Shown: in pieces, positions 24,282-33,786 of the stretch
How the letters are laid out: every line of letters begins with the position of its first letter
How positions within the stretch are numbered: the stretch's first letter is position 1
Source: Fluviicola sp. XM-24bin1
Lineage (GTDB): Bacteria; Bacteroidota; Bacteroidia; Flavobacteriales_D; Crocinitomicaceae
NCBI GenBank assembly: GCA_003149635.1
Contig: QCWI01000014.1
Location: forward strand, 1 to 64,000
Length of the DNA: 64,000 nt
Direction of reading: 5' to 3'
Translations under genes and position numbers: made by a program
The notes under the pieces: model-generated
Seen by the model: the letters and a program-made list of their open reading frames with translations, nothing else
Database searches by the model: none
Told to the model about the DNA's origin: nothing

Positions 24282-26926
24282 AACGGATATCCAATCCCTA
24301 GGTGGATGGCAGGAATGTAGAGGTTCGGAACTTTATTGGTTTCCTCCCAATTATCCCCGAAAGCGAGCTTCGCTTCTTCTTTGAAGGCTTCTTTTTTCTG
24401 GAAGAACCAATTCTCCCCTCTTGGTAGTGCTGGGTTCCTTATCGGGAGCCCGACATCTACTCGAATGATAAAGTACTCCAAATCCATTCTGAGTCCAACT
24501 CCTGTCGCAACGGCAATTTGACGCCACCAATCACGTGAGATTTGTCCATTCAGTCGATTTGGATCTTCTTGAGTCGTCCAGATATTTCCGGCATCTACGA
24601 AAACCGCACCTTTAAAGAAGGAGTTAATTGCAAATCGGAACTCGCTAAACGCTCCGATTCTTAGATCACCGATTTGCGTGGCACTTCGCAGTGTATCCAA
24701 ATAATATTTGTATCCTCCAGGGCCAAGTGTTCTTGCGCGCCATCCTCGGTTATCGTTGGCACCACCGGCAAAGAAACTGTAATCAAAAGGTAAGGCTGAA
24801 GTTGTGTTTCCATAAGGAATTCCTCCTCCTATTTCCAATTTCATGTTGATGCTTCGCTCATTTCGGAATGGCTTAGAAAAAACCAGTTCGTTGTCTAGTC
24901 GCGCGAATTGCGAATACCCTACTCCATTAATGGCGTATTGCCCCAACTCCGTAGTATCTTGAAACGGACGGAACACACTCAAAACGTTCCCTGCTGGCTC
25001 AAATACCGACGCAAAATACAATTGAGCGTTTCCTTTTCTATTGGGCTTTTCTTTGATATTGTACTCATAACGGAAGCGCCAATCCTGCCAGATAAACTGA
25101 TTACTGAAGGCGTTGAGCAAGAACAAATCTCCCAAATCGTCCAAGCGCTGCTGGAACTCCGGTGATTTGTCAATGTTTACGAATCGAACCACGGAAATTC
25201 CCGGCAATCCAACTTCAAATAGGGATGTTTTGGTTACGATGAATTTCCATTCGTAATCCAATTGGAAAGAACGACGGACGAAATCCTCTCGGTTTTGATA
25301 GCTATAACCTGCCGAGATAATCGTTTGAGGGCGACGCTTTTTGGAAATATCACTGCTTCGTAATGGCAACAATCCGGGAAGTGTCAATCGTAAACTAGGC
25401 CCGATTTCGAAAGTGTTGAAACTACGACCAGAGGTCACTACTGATTCTCCCTGCGATTCATCGAAAATAGCCGGCTGTGACTCAAATCCACCAGATAAAG
25501 TAAAGGTCAAACGTTCTGCACCACGGAACAAGTTTCGGTTGGTATAGCTAATCGATACGGCAGCTCCCAAATATCCGTTCGTATTGGTAGCACGCGGCTG
25601 GAAGGAATAACTCTGCTTCTTTTTCGGAGCAATGTAATAATGTACTTGAAGTCTGTCGGATCCTAGCTCTACAATCTCCGTCTTGATCGCCCTGAACAAA
25701 TCCATTCTAAGTAAAGCCGAATAGGAGGCTTCCGCATTTTTGTTCGAGTAACGCGAATTCTTCTCTAGGAAGTTCTGCGATTCCAGAACCAGAGGCTTCA
25801 CGAAAGGCCTTCCATTGTAATAGAACACAGCCTCACGATTTTCAAGCTTTCTTCCTCCTTTCTCCTTTGCATAAACTAAGGTGTCAACAGTATTCAGGAA
25901 AGGCCCATCATAAAGTGTGAATCCGTTTTCAGTCATCATCTCCATGAAGTTTCCTTCGTACTGAAGTGTATCCGCTAGATGGAAGAATACCTCATCAATT
26001 ACATATTTCTGGTGCTGAATCTGAATTAAGGAGTCTGAAGAAGGTTCTGCTCTAACCGTTCTATCCCCAAAAACGATGGCTAAATCCACCGACATATCGG
26101 CTTTTGTAGTATCTGCCAGGTACGTAATGTGATTCGCGCTAAACCCATAGAATGAGGAATCACGCATGAATTTGGCCACGCGCGAACGATAACTGTCCAG
26201 TAATTCTGAATCGAAGGGCTTATCGATTAGCGGTGGATCGTGACGCGTACGAACGTACTCGTTGTATGCTTCCAATACTTCTTCGTTTTCACAATCGACC
26301 GTCGTGTTTCTGATGATGTATTGCTCCCCCGTAGTTATTACGTAGCTCACAACCGCTTTCTGGTGTGATTTGTATTTGATCAGACCTTCAGCCTTTCCAT
26401 AGTAATACCCTCGCTGACGCAGATACGCCTCCATTTGCTCCAACGTTTTATTGAAAGCTGCTGTATCCAATACTACCGGCGGCTCACCAATCTCGTATTT
26501 GTACCATTCACGAAAGAACTTCGGCGGATCTAGAGTATCCTTGAGTCGAATGTTTTTGTGCGTGTAATAATCCTTCCCTTTTCTTTTGGCTTTGGCGATG
26601 CGCTTCTTGTTGATTCGAATTTGCTTCTCTAGGCGTTCAATATTCTCGGCCTTTATTTCAGCATCTTTTCGAGCGCGTTTATCTGCAATTTTCGTGGAAT
26701 CGAAAGTATTATAGGCGTGCAGTTTCCATTTGATCCACAAGCGTTTGTAGTTGGACGGCTGACGTACAATAGAAGCCACATCATCCTTATCAAGCTTGTC
26801 CCCTTTGATCGAAATCTTGTTCTTTTTGACGAGATACTTTGAATCGGGCACGTACTTTGTCTGATTACAACCGATTAAGAATAGGATCAGGATCGGCAGA
26901 ATATATGTAAGTTTGGTGCGCTGCAC
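24278..26926 (-). CDS. TamL-like Omp85 family outer-membrane assembly lipoprotein
   Basis: 882 residues. A lipoprotein signal (ILPILILFLIGC, Cys20) precedes NQTKYVPDSKYLV, typical of the Bacteroidota TamA variant called TamL. Residues about 35-430 contain POTRA-like repeats (KYVIDEVFFHLADTLQYEG, YSNKNAEASYSALLRMDLF). The C-terminal half is a 16-strand Omp85 barrel with GGANDNRGWRARTLGPGG, which holds the RGW/RGF motif of loop 6, and ends in Phe (LGIGYPF). These proteins insert barrel proteins or move envelope lipids. No tamB gene is adjacent. It is transcribed divergently from the SpoU methyltransferase 38 bases away. Confidence 0.82.
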   Translation of the reverse strand: MQRTKLTYILPILILFLIGCNQTKYVPDSKYLVKKNKISIKGDKLDKDDVASIVRQPSNYKRLWIKWKLHAYNTFDSTKIADKRARKDAEIKAENIERLEKQIRINKKRIAKAKRKGKDYYTHKNIRLKDTLDPPKFFREWYKYEIGEPPVVLDTAAFNKTLEQMEAYLRQRGYYYGKAEGLIKYKSHQKAVVSYVITTGEQYIIRNTTVDCENEEVLEAYNEYVRTRHDPPLIDKPFDSELLDSYRSRVAKFMRDSSFYGFSANHITYLADTTKADMSVDLAIVFGDRTVRAEPSSDSLIQIQHQKYVIDEVFFHLADTLQYEGNFMEMMTENGFTLYDGPFLNTVDTLVYAKEKGGRKLENREAVFYYNGRPFVKPLVLESQNFLEKNSRYSNKNAEASYSALLRMDLFRAIKTEIVELGSDRLQVHYYIAPKKKQSYSFQPRATNTNGYLGAAVSISYTNRNLFRGAERLTFTLSGGFESQPAIFDESQGESVVTSGRSFNTFEIGPSLRLTLPGLLPLRSSDISKKRRPQTIISAGYSYQNREDFVRRSFQLDYEWKFIVTKTSLFEVGLPGISVVRFVNIDKSPEFQQRLDDLGDLFLLNAFSNQFIWQDWRFRYEYNIKEKPNRKGNAQLYFASVFEPAGNVLSVFRPFQDTTELGQYAINGVGYSQFARLDNELVFSKPFRNERSINMKLEIGGGIPYGNTTSALPFDYSFFAGGANDNRGWRARTLGPGGYKYYLDTLRSATQIGDLRIGAFSEFRFAINSFFKGAVFVDAGNIWTTQEDPNRLNGQISRDWWRQIAVATGVGLRMDLEYFIIRVDVGLPIRNPALPRGENWFFQKKEAFKEEAKLAFGDNWEETNKVPNLYIPAIHLGIGYPF

Positions 26927-26964
26927 TTAATGTAATACTTCAAGCAAATTTAATAAAAGCATTC

Positions 26965-27678
26965 ATGGATGCCCTTTCGAAAAATAAGATTAAATGGATC
27001 CGCTCGTTGCGCCTGAAAAAAAACAGGGATGCAGAGGGATTGTTTGTTGTGGAAGGAACAAAAATGGTGCAAGAAATTTTGGCTACACAGCTTTCATTGG
27101 TGGAATGCCTCGTTACAACGGATGAATCCACTGATTCTGAAGCAGTAACCTATCTCACGGATATTGCTACGATGAAGTCGATTAGTGGATTGAGTACCCC
27201 TAGTTCTTTACTCGCAGTGGTGCGAAAACCAGAATTTACGGACTCTAAATCTTCATGGACATTGGCCTTGGATGGTGTCCAAGATCCAGGAAATATGGGT
27301 ACCATCATCCGTACGGCAGATTGGTTCGGAATTACAGAGATCGTCTGCTCTCAAAATACGGTTGATTGCTTTAATCCAAAAGTAATTCAATCTACTATGG
27401 GATCGATTTTCAGGGTGCATGTGAAGTACGAGAAACTAGAGGATTATTTCGATGCAGATGATCGTCCTGTTTTTGGTGCATTGCTCGAAGGTGAAAACAT
27501 GCACTCTGTTGAAGCTCCGGTAAGAGGTATCCTGCTCATGGGCAATGAAGGTAATGGTATTTCAGAATCTCTCGTGAATTCAATTACACATCCAATCCAT
27601 ATTCCAGGAAAAGGCGGGGCGGAGTCTCTTAACGTCTCTGTAGCGACAGGGATTCTCTTGAGCAAGTTTTGTAGATAG
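26965..27678 (+). CDS. SpoU/TrmH family RNA 2'-O-methyltransferase (RlmB-like)
   Basis: 237 residues. An N-terminal substrate-binding domain (IRSLRLKKNRDAEGLFVVEG) is followed by the SPOUT fold with its three motifs: DPGNMGTIIRTADWFG, LMGNEGNGIS and AESLNVSVATGILL. The last two form the trefoil knot that binds S-adenosylmethionine. The family methylates ribose 2'-OH of rRNA or tRNA; RlmB on 23S rRNA is the closest guess but the target cannot be told. Divergent from the TamL-like gene, a common arrangement in this phylum. Confidence 0.88.
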   Translation: MDALSKNKIKWIRSLRLKKNRDAEGLFVVEGTKMVQEILATQLSLVECLVTTDESTDSEAVTYLTDIATMKSISGLSTPSSLLAVVRKPEFTDSKSSWTLALDGVQDPGNMGTIIRTADWFGITEIVCSQNTVDCFNPKVIQSTMGSIFRVHVKYEKLEDYFDADDRPVFGALLEGENMHSVEAPVRGILLMGNEGNGISESLVNSITHPIHIPGKGGAESLNVSVATGILLSKFCR

Positions 27679-27703
27679 TTGTTATTAGACTGTTTGACTT
27701 CCT

Positions 27704-27737
27704 GCCCGCCGTCAGGCACGGCGAGAGCCTCAGTCCG
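27704..27737. repeat. GC-rich hairpin plus weak copy C of the GCCTCAG family
   Basis: CGCCGT (27707-27712) pairs with ACGGCG (27718-27723). It runs into GGCGAGAGCCTCAG (27720-27733), which resembles the core seen at 18623 and 63302. The element overlaps the stop codon of the flavoprotein gene (27730-27732) and lies between convergent genes. Confidence 0.45.
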
Positions 27738-29277
27738 CGTCCTCACTAACTATAGCTTTGACGCACTTCATTCCATCAATCGCGGCGGAGATAATTCCTC
27801 CTGCATATCCAGCGCCTTCAGCACAAGGGTACAAACCAGCTACATCGGGATGTTGCAGATTTTCTCCTCGTGGAATTTGCACTGGCGAAGAAGTACGCGA
27901 TTCTGGTGCATGTAAGACGGCTTCGTTGGTTAGGTAACCGTTTAATTTCCGTCCGAAATCTTCAAATGCTTTGCGCAATCTGCGCGCCACCAAATCCGGA
28001 AGCACTTCATTCAAGTCAACTGATACCAATCCAGGTTGGTAGGAGGAATTAGGCAAACTTTCCGATTTCTTTCCATCGACAAAATCGACCATGCGCTGTG
28101 CCGGTACCTTTTGGGTTTTTCCTCCCGCTTCCCAACATGCCTTTTCCACCGATTTCTGGAAATCCAAACATGCGAATGGATCCTCAGGATTTTCAAAATC
28201 TTCTGGATGGATTTCAACTACAATTCCCGAATTCGACGTTGGATTGTTGCGTTTGGACGGCGACCATCCGTTAGTTACCACTTCTCCCGGTTCCGTTGCG
28301 CACGGTGCCACGATTCCTCCGGGACACATGCAGAACGAGTACACTCCTCTCCCCTCCACTTGCGTCACCAATGAATAACTAGCTGGAGGAAGAAAGTCAT
28401 CGCTTTGACGTCCATGGTACTGAATTTTATTGATCAACTCTTGCGTATGCTCAATCCGAACACCCAAAGCAAAAGGTTTGGCTTTCAATTCCCAATTCTT
28501 ATCTCGGAATAATTGGAAAATATCTCTCGCAGAATGTCCAGTGGCTACAATAACGTGATCAAAGTTCTTGATTTCCGAATTATTGATCTCCAAACCTGTA
28601 ATTCGGCCAGATTCAGAAAGAAACTGCGTGACTTTGCTTTCGAAATGGACTTCTCCGCCACATTCGCGAATACGTTCTCGCATGGCAACAATAATCTTTG
28701 GTAGAACATTGGTTCCAATATGTGGATGCGCATCTACTAGGATATCTCGTGTTGCTCCGAAATCAACGAACCACTCCAAAGCCTTATGAACATCACCTCG
28801 CTTTTTAGATCGTGTGTACAATTTCCCATCAGAATAAGTTCCTGCTCCCCCTTCTCCAAAACAGTAATTCGATTCTGGATTCACAATCCCTTCCTTGTTC
28901 AATGCTGCCAAATCACGTCTTCGAGCACGAACATCCTTGCCGCGTTCAAAAATAATGGGCTTCCACCCCAGTTCAATAGCTTGCAATGCTGCAAATAAAC
29001 CCGCAGGGCCTGCTCCGATGATTGCAATTTGTTTGGATGGATCTACAGGCTGTGGCTTGAAAGAAGGATTCTCATCGAATGCGTCATTCTTTCCAATTAC
29101 CTCAAAAAAACTGTTGATTTTAATAGCTTTTTTGCGCGCATCAATAGACCGCTTTCTCCAACGAAATTTGAATTCTTGCTCATCAACGCGCAATTCTTTT
29201 GCGATGCGCTTTTGGATGTAGGTATCGTCTTTCGCCTGTTCGGGCGTCATTTGAAATTGTATCGTTTGAGGAGTCAT
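27730..29277 (-). CDS. COG2509-type FAD-dependent oxidoreductase
   Basis: 515 residues. A first domain (1-85, MTPEQAKDDTYIQKRIAKEL) precedes the FAD-binding Rossmann motif IIGAGPAGLFAALQA (around residue 90), and FGEGGAGTYSDGKLYTRSKK and VIVATGHSARDIF follow. The C-terminus has GLYPCAEGAGYAGGIISAAIDG, typical of this family. Members are annotated as uncharacterised FAD-dependent dehydrogenases and no substrate is established. The gene has its own -7 element 7 bases upstream of its ATG and is probably leaderless. Its stop codon lies inside an intergenic palindrome. Confidence 0.85.
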   Translation of the reverse strand: MTPQTIQFQMTPEQAKDDTYIQKRIAKELRVDEQEFKFRWRKRSIDARKKAIKINSFFEVIGKNDAFDENPSFKPQPVDPSKQIAIIGAGPAGLFAALQAIELGWKPIIFERGKDVRARRRDLAALNKEGIVNPESNYCFGEGGAGTYSDGKLYTRSKKRGDVHKALEWFVDFGATRDILVDAHPHIGTNVLPKIIVAMRERIRECGGEVHFESKVTQFLSESGRITGLEINNSEIKNFDHVIVATGHSARDIFQLFRDKNWELKAKPFALGVRIEHTQELINKIQYHGRQSDDFLPPASYSLVTQVEGRGVYSFCMCPGGIVAPCATEPGEVVTNGWSPSKRNNPTSNSGIVVEIHPEDFENPEDPFACLDFQKSVEKACWEAGGKTQKVPAQRMVDFVDGKKSESLPNSSYQPGLVSVDLNEVLPDLVARRLRKAFEDFGRKLNGYLTNEAVLHAPESRTSSPVQIPRGENLQHPDVAGLYPCAEGAGYAGGIISAAIDGMKCVKAIVSEDAD

Positions 29278-29284
29278 TCGCCGT

Positions 29285-29292
29285 CAAAGATA
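29285..29292 (-). promoter_or_regulatory. -7 promoter element of the COG2509 flavoprotein gene
   Basis: CAAAGATA reads TATCTTTG on the minus strand, an exact TAnnTTTG match. Only 7 bases separate it from the ATG at 29277, so the transcript would have almost no leader. The -33 element is not clear. Confidence 0.55.
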
Positions 29293-29368
29293 CGAGAGAT
29301 TTTGGGGGATGTTGGTGTGGGAGGTCAATTAAATAAGATATAGATAAATTTTAGCAATTACTAGAATT

Positions 29369-29440
29369 ATTTAATTCGAGACCGCCGAAGGCAGCAGCAA
29401 AGCTAATTGTCGAATTTGAGCAGCTTTCGTGAAATAAAAG
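29369..29440 (-). other. Inverted repeat after porT
   Basis: The gap 29278-29475 contains AAAGCT ... AGCTTT arms around an AATTGTCGAATTTGAGC loop near 29400-29430. It could terminate the aspC-to-porT operon. No U-run follows, so this is weak. Confidence 0.3.
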
Positions 29441-29475
29441 TGTAATTAACCAATAAGTCCAGAAACTAATTCGCC

Positions 29476-30177
29476 CTACCCTTCAAAAATAAGTGAGAAC
29501 CACCACACCTTATTATACAGGCGATCTATCGGTTGCGCGATGGCTGCATTGTCCTTCACATGTACGTTACGGAATCCGTGTTGATATTTAATCTCCATTC
29601 CAAACTTGAAATACGGAGCAAAGAATTCTACTCCTACCCCCAATTGACCGCTCCAATCATGTCGATTCAGTTTGATAAACGGATCCGTAAAATTCTGACT
29701 TGCATCTTGCTGCGATTGTAAATCCAAGGTGTACTGTCCGCCAACAAGGAAATACGAGGCAAAGTTGTTAACACGTAGCGTTCGGAATTGAAACATTAGG
29801 GGAAAGTCCAAGTTCGTGGAACTGATTCGCTCCTGATTCAGAATTTCCGTCGTATCATTCGGCATGAATGTATAATTCAAGATGCGCTCTTGAAACGAAA
29901 GCGTTGGAATGAAACGTAAGCGAACCACAGGAGTTCCCAATTTCATGGTGGTCACGATTCCCAATTGCCCTCCAGGAGCCGATTGATTCGTGAGTGACGT
30001 CACTCCATACTTTTCAAAAATGTCCAATTCGCGGAACATCCTGAAATCCGAGGTATTTCCTCCCAGCATGAAACCGAAATGCAACAATTTTTCATCAAAA
30101 CGCTTGTAATTCTCAGGCTTTTGGCGCTGTGAGAAGCTGTACGACGATATCAAAAGACATAGGATGAGTAATCTCAT
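29476..30177 (-). CDS. porT: PorT/SprT, type IX secretion system biogenesis protein
   Basis: 233 residues from the ATG at 30177, which begins a signal peptide (MRLLILCLLISSYSFSQ); an in-frame ATG 15 codons upstream (30222) is the alternative. The mature protein is an 8-strand-like outer-membrane barrel with the PorT pattern LLHFGFMLGGNTSDF, STNLDFPLMFQFRTLRVNN, YFLVGGQYTLDL and GVGVEFFAPYFKFGMEIKY. PorT is needed for type IX secretion and gliding in Porphyromonas and Flavobacterium. It lies directly after ubiE, the order commonly seen in Flavobacteriia. It implies that the large surface proteins of this genome can be exported by T9SS. Confidence 0.85.
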   Translation of the reverse strand: MRLLILCLLISSYSFSQRQKPENYKRFDEKLLHFGFMLGGNTSDFRMFRELDIFEKYGVTSLTNQSAPGGQLGIVTTMKLGTPVVRLRFIPTLSFQERILNYTFMPNDTTEILNQERISSTNLDFPLMFQFRTLRVNNFASYFLVGGQYTLDLQSQQDASQNFTDPFIKLNRHDWSGQLGVGVEFFAPYFKFGMEIKYQHGFRNVHVKDNAAIAQPIDRLYNKVWWFSLIFEG

Positions 30178-30225
30178 GGCCGTTGAAACGTTCGTAATTG
30201 ATGAATATTGTTTTGCTTGCATGTA

Positions 30226-30960
30226 CTATTTTGTTCCCCAGTAAATGGTAGCGATTCCACCGCTTACCAATTGACTATCTACGTTTTTGTAACCCACTTT
30301 TGTCATAATATCCAAGAAATCCTGTCCTTCAGGGAACGCTTCTACAGACTCAGGCAAATACTCGTATGCACGTTTGTCTTTCGAAATTGTTTTCCCTAAA
30401 AACGGAATCACTCTCTTGGAATAGAATCCAAAAGTTTGTTTCACCGGAAACTTGCGTGGTTTTGAGAACTCGAGAATGATGGCGCGTCCTTCCGGCTTGA
30501 GTACACGCAACATATCTGTCAATCCTTTTTCCAGATTTTCATAGTTGCGGACTCCAAATCCTACAGTCAGTGCATCGAAACGATTGTCGTCGAACGGAAG
30601 CTTTTCCGAATCACCCAACTGCATAGATATAATGTCATCAACGCCTTTTCGTTTCATTTTCTCAATCCCAACGTCCAACATTCCTTGAGAAATGTCAACT
30701 CCGATGATCTCCTCAGGCTTCAATTTTAATGCCGCAATGGCAAAATCTCCCGTCCCCGTAGCGATGTCCAATACGGACTTCGGCTTGACTTCCTGCAACA
30801 AGCGAATCGCCTTCTTACGCCAGATTTTATCAATTCCGAGCGATAAGAAATGATTCAAGAAATCATAACGTTTGGAAATGTTGTTGAACATTGTTGCGAC
30901 TTCCTCTTTTTTCGAGGTATCGCGATCATTGTAAGGTTTTACTACTTTCTTCTCTTCCAT
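30226..30960 (-). CDS. ubiE: Demethylmenaquinone / ubiquinone methyltransferase
   Basis: 244 residues. A class I SAM methyltransferase with the UbiE signatures YDFLNHFLSLGIDKIWRKKA near the N-terminus and LRVLKPEGRAIILEFSKP in the centre. The SAM-binding motif is LDIATGTGDFAI. In Bacteroidota it performs the last step of menaquinone synthesis (also called MenG). It lies 13 bases downstream of trkH and just upstream of porT in the same operon. Confidence 0.95.
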   Translation of the reverse strand: MEEKKVVKPYNDRDTSKKEEVATMFNNISKRYDFLNHFLSLGIDKIWRKKAIRLLQEVKPKSVLDIATGTGDFAIAALKLKPEEIIGVDISQGMLDVGIEKMKRKGVDDIISMQLGDSEKLPFDDNRFDALTVGFGVRNYENLEKGLTDMLRVLKPEGRAIILEFSKPRKFPVKQTFGFYSKRVIPFLGKTISKDKRAYEYLPESVEAFPEGQDFLDIMTKVGYKNVDSQLVSGGIATIYWGTK

Positions 30961-30973
30961 CTACTTCACTTTA

Positions 30974-32803
30974 TCAACCCACCATCGTATGTCCAGAAGG
31001 GTACTTGTAATTTTTACTCATAACGCGTTTTCCGACCAAATATGCTAAGGTCAGCGTTCCTACACGACCAATAAACATGGCAATAATTAGTACAAATTTA
31101 CCAACTGTACTCAATTCAGAGGTAATTCCGGTCGATAAACCTACCGTACTGGCTGCAGAAACATGCTCAAAAACCAAATCTTTGAACTCATAATCTGTAT
31201 TGGCGAGTAGATCCGCTTCTGAAATTGACAGGACAAACGGGCCTATAATGTTTCCAAGCACGAAGAACATAAAAATAGCGTATGCCTTCAATACCAGATC
31301 GTTGGAAATCGTTCGCTTAAACAACTCGGTATGTTTCTTTCCTTTAATGGTAGATAACACAGACGCCCACATTATAGCAAAAGTTGATGTTCTGATACCC
31401 CCTCCGGCTGATCCTGAAGAAGCACCAATAAACATCAAAAACAAGAATATGATCAGAACAGGTAACGCCAAATCTTGTGTCTCTACGACGCTAAATCCTG
31501 CGTTTCTTGTAGTCATGGATTCGAACAGAGCAGTAATCACCATATCCAGTGTACTCTTGTCCTTCATGCTGCTGTTCCACTCGAAAATAAAGAACACTAT
31601 CGCACCTATTCCTAGCAAGATTAAGGTTGTATAAAGCGAAATCTTCGTTCCGAATTCAAAGCTTTTCCAAGGAGTCCTCATTCTTTGTCGAATGCGTCGT
31701 AATTCGAAAACGTCAAACACATAGATCATTCCAAATCCTCCGAGGAAGAACAAGATCATGATGATGGTATGAACGAATGTATTGTGGATGACATCAGGAT
31801 GCATCAAACCGCCTTCTAAGGTCGATAAACCGGCGTTATTGAAGCCAGAAATCCCATGGAAGACCGATTGAAAGAACCTCTCACCGGGATCAGCAAACGC
31901 ACCTTGATTCCCAAATCCTACAAAGAGGAGAATGATTCCAATTACCTCAAATGCTGTCGCCCATAAAACGATTTTCGCCAACATCGATTTCGCTTTCAGG
32001 ATGGAGTCGCGATTCACAAAATCTTCGATGACTTCGTGGTACTTAATCCCCACTCCAAACTTCGCTATAACGAGCATTAAGGCACCAAATGCAATGGTAT
32101 TCAACCCTCCCAATTTGATCAAAATCAAGACCACAACCTGACCTTTAAACGTAAGCGTTTGCGCCACATCTACGGTAGAAAGTCCCGTTACACTTACCGA
32201 AGACATCGACAGGAATAATGAGTCAGTAAATGGCAATCCGCCTTCGACATTTGACATTTCCGGAAGCATCAATAAAAGCCCTCCGAGTAAGGTCATTAAA
32301 GAGATGGAGATCGTAAACAACCAGCCAGGGTGAATCTTCATCCAAGGTTTGAAATTCCGCTGTTTGAACAGGTTGTTCAAGATGATTATGAAGATGTACA
32401 GCTGAACAAAAATGGTCGAAACCGTTCCAAATTCATCAAATCCAATTGACTGGAAAACAGGCTCTAAAAGAACACTATCGAAGAAATTGTAGGCAACCCC
32501 TTCGATTAGAAGTATGGATATAATTATGGCTTCAAACCAATTGTCCTTGAGGAACTGCTTGGGATTGAAATCATAGATATATTTGATGATAAAGCGGGCG
32601 ATGTAGAATCCAAAACTCGCTTGAATGATAGAGAAACAAGTGGCTTCCGCTTCGGGTGTGATTTGGAAACCGTAGAGATAAATAAGCACACCAATGGCAG
32701 TGAGCGACACAAGAACGTTCAAAAATGACAGTGTTCTTAAAACACCCGGTTTTGAATCATAAATCAACAAATTGATCCGCTCTCTCAGGTCGCGTATCCT
32801 CAT
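30974..32803 (-). CDS. trkH: TrkH/KtrB family potassium transporter membrane subunit
   Basis: 609 residues. It has four pore-loop repeats with the filter glycines in SVTGLST (around residue 208), ISGFNNAGLST, TTRNAGFSV and STVGLSTG, and the typical membrane segments between them. An extra N-terminal region of about 150 residues with four hydrophobic segments precedes the first pore module, longer than in simple KtrB. The protein moves K+ across the inner membrane with a cytoplasmic TrkA/KtrA regulator, whose gene is not adjacent. Its ATG overlaps the stop of rfaE1 (4-base overlap at 32800-32803). Confidence 0.93.
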   Translation of the reverse strand: MRIRDLRERINLLIYDSKPGVLRTLSFLNVLVSLTAIGVLIYLYGFQITPEAEATCFSIIQASFGFYIARFIIKYIYDFNPKQFLKDNWFEAIIISILLIEGVAYNFFDSVLLEPVFQSIGFDEFGTVSTIFVQLYIFIIILNNLFKQRNFKPWMKIHPGWLFTISISLMTLLGGLLLMLPEMSNVEGGLPFTDSLFLSMSSVSVTGLSTVDVAQTLTFKGQVVVLILIKLGGLNTIAFGALMLVIAKFGVGIKYHEVIEDFVNRDSILKAKSMLAKIVLWATAFEVIGIILLFVGFGNQGAFADPGERFFQSVFHGISGFNNAGLSTLEGGLMHPDVIHNTFVHTIIMILFFLGGFGMIYVFDVFELRRIRQRMRTPWKSFEFGTKISLYTTLILLGIGAIVFFIFEWNSSMKDKSTLDMVITALFESMTTRNAGFSVVETQDLALPVLIIFLFLMFIGASSGSAGGGIRTSTFAIMWASVLSTIKGKKHTELFKRTISNDLVLKAYAIFMFFVLGNIIGPFVLSISEADLLANTDYEFKDLVFEHVSAASTVGLSTGITSELSTVGKFVLIIAMFIGRVGTLTLAYLVGKRVMSKNYKYPSGHTMVG

Positions 32804-33786
32804 GCTTCTTCTAATTTCACAATTTCGGCCTGTAATTGTTGCTTGTCGACAGGTACCACGCCAGTGCGCTCACAGACCAACCCGCCAGCTAAATTTGCCC
32901 ATTCGGCAACATCACGAATCTCCATTCCTGCCGCTAAACACGCTGTTGCTACAGAAATCACGGTATCCCCTGCTCCACTGACATCCGAAATATTTCGAAT
33001 GTGCGCCGGAACGTAATGTTTCGAATGTGATTTTTGAATGAATACGCCGTGTTCAGAAAGTGTTACAAAACTGATCTCGTTCTGTAGTTTTTCTTCCATT
33101 GCGGCAATAGCTTGCTCAAAGGCATCCCCTTTTGGAACCAGCTCGGCATCGATGTTCAAACCTTCCTTGAGTTCCTTCAAATTGGGCTTAAACATGGTCA
33201 CGTTTCTGTATTCAAAGAAATGCTCCTTCTTAGGATCAACTGTCGTAATGACATCACTTTCTCGTGCCATAGCTATGACTTCCGTAATCACACGAGAAGT
33301 AAGAACTCCTTTGTTGTAATCTTCAAAAATGATCGCATCGATTTCATTCAAATGCTTCGATACATTGGCAATGATTTGATCTTCTTCAGCAATCGTCAAA
33401 GGTGCGATGATCTCGTCATCAATACGTAACAATTGCTGTTGATTGCCGATAACACGCGTTTTGACTGTTGTTTTTCGATCTCGGCTTTTTTCCATTCCGG
33501 AAGTCACCATTCCAGCTTCTTCCATCAGGTTGATGAGGTCTTCCCCGCCTTCGTCATTGCCAATAATGCTCGTCAAAACCGGTGTAGCCCCCAATGCAGC
33601 AAGGTTCAATGCTACGTTTGCAGCACCGCCTAATCTTTGGGTTCTATTCTTCAAATTGACAATGGGAACTGGTGCTTCCGGACTTACTCTGGTCACACTT
33701 CCCTCCACGTAGGCGTCAATCATGACATCACCGATAACGAGAATTCGTAAGGATTCGAATTTTGAAAATATGGTGGATATGTCCAT
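32800..33786 (-). CDS. rfaE1: PfkB-type kinase, D-glycero-beta-D-manno-heptose-7-phosphate kinase-like
   Basis: 328 residues, matching the kinase half of HldE (RfaE domain I) without the adenylyltransferase half. Motifs are LVIGDVMIDAYVEGSVTRVS and RLGGAANVALNLAALG at the N-terminus, MFKPNLKELK, and the ATP/catalytic signature DVSGAGDTVISVATACL. In Gram-negatives it phosphorylates heptose-7-phosphate for LPS core; some Bacteroidota lack heptose, so another sugar substrate is possible. It is the second gene of the aspC-rfaE1-trkH-ubiE-porT operon and overlaps trkH. Confidence 0.85.
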   Translation of the reverse strand: MDISTIFSKFESLRILVIGDVMIDAYVEGSVTRVSPEAPVPIVNLKNRTQRLGGAANVALNLAALGATPVLTSIIGNDEGGEDLINLMEEAGMVTSGMEKSRDRKTTVKTRVIGNQQQLLRIDDEIIAPLTIAEEDQIIANVSKHLNEIDAIIFEDYNKGVLTSRVITEVIAMARESDVITTVDPKKEHFFEYRNVTMFKPNLKELKEGLNIDAELVPKGDAFEQAIAAMEEKLQNEISFVTLSEHGVFIQKSHSKHYVPAHIRNISDVSGAGDTVISVATACLAAGMEIRDVAEWANLAGGLVCERTGVVPVDKQQLQAEIVKLEEA

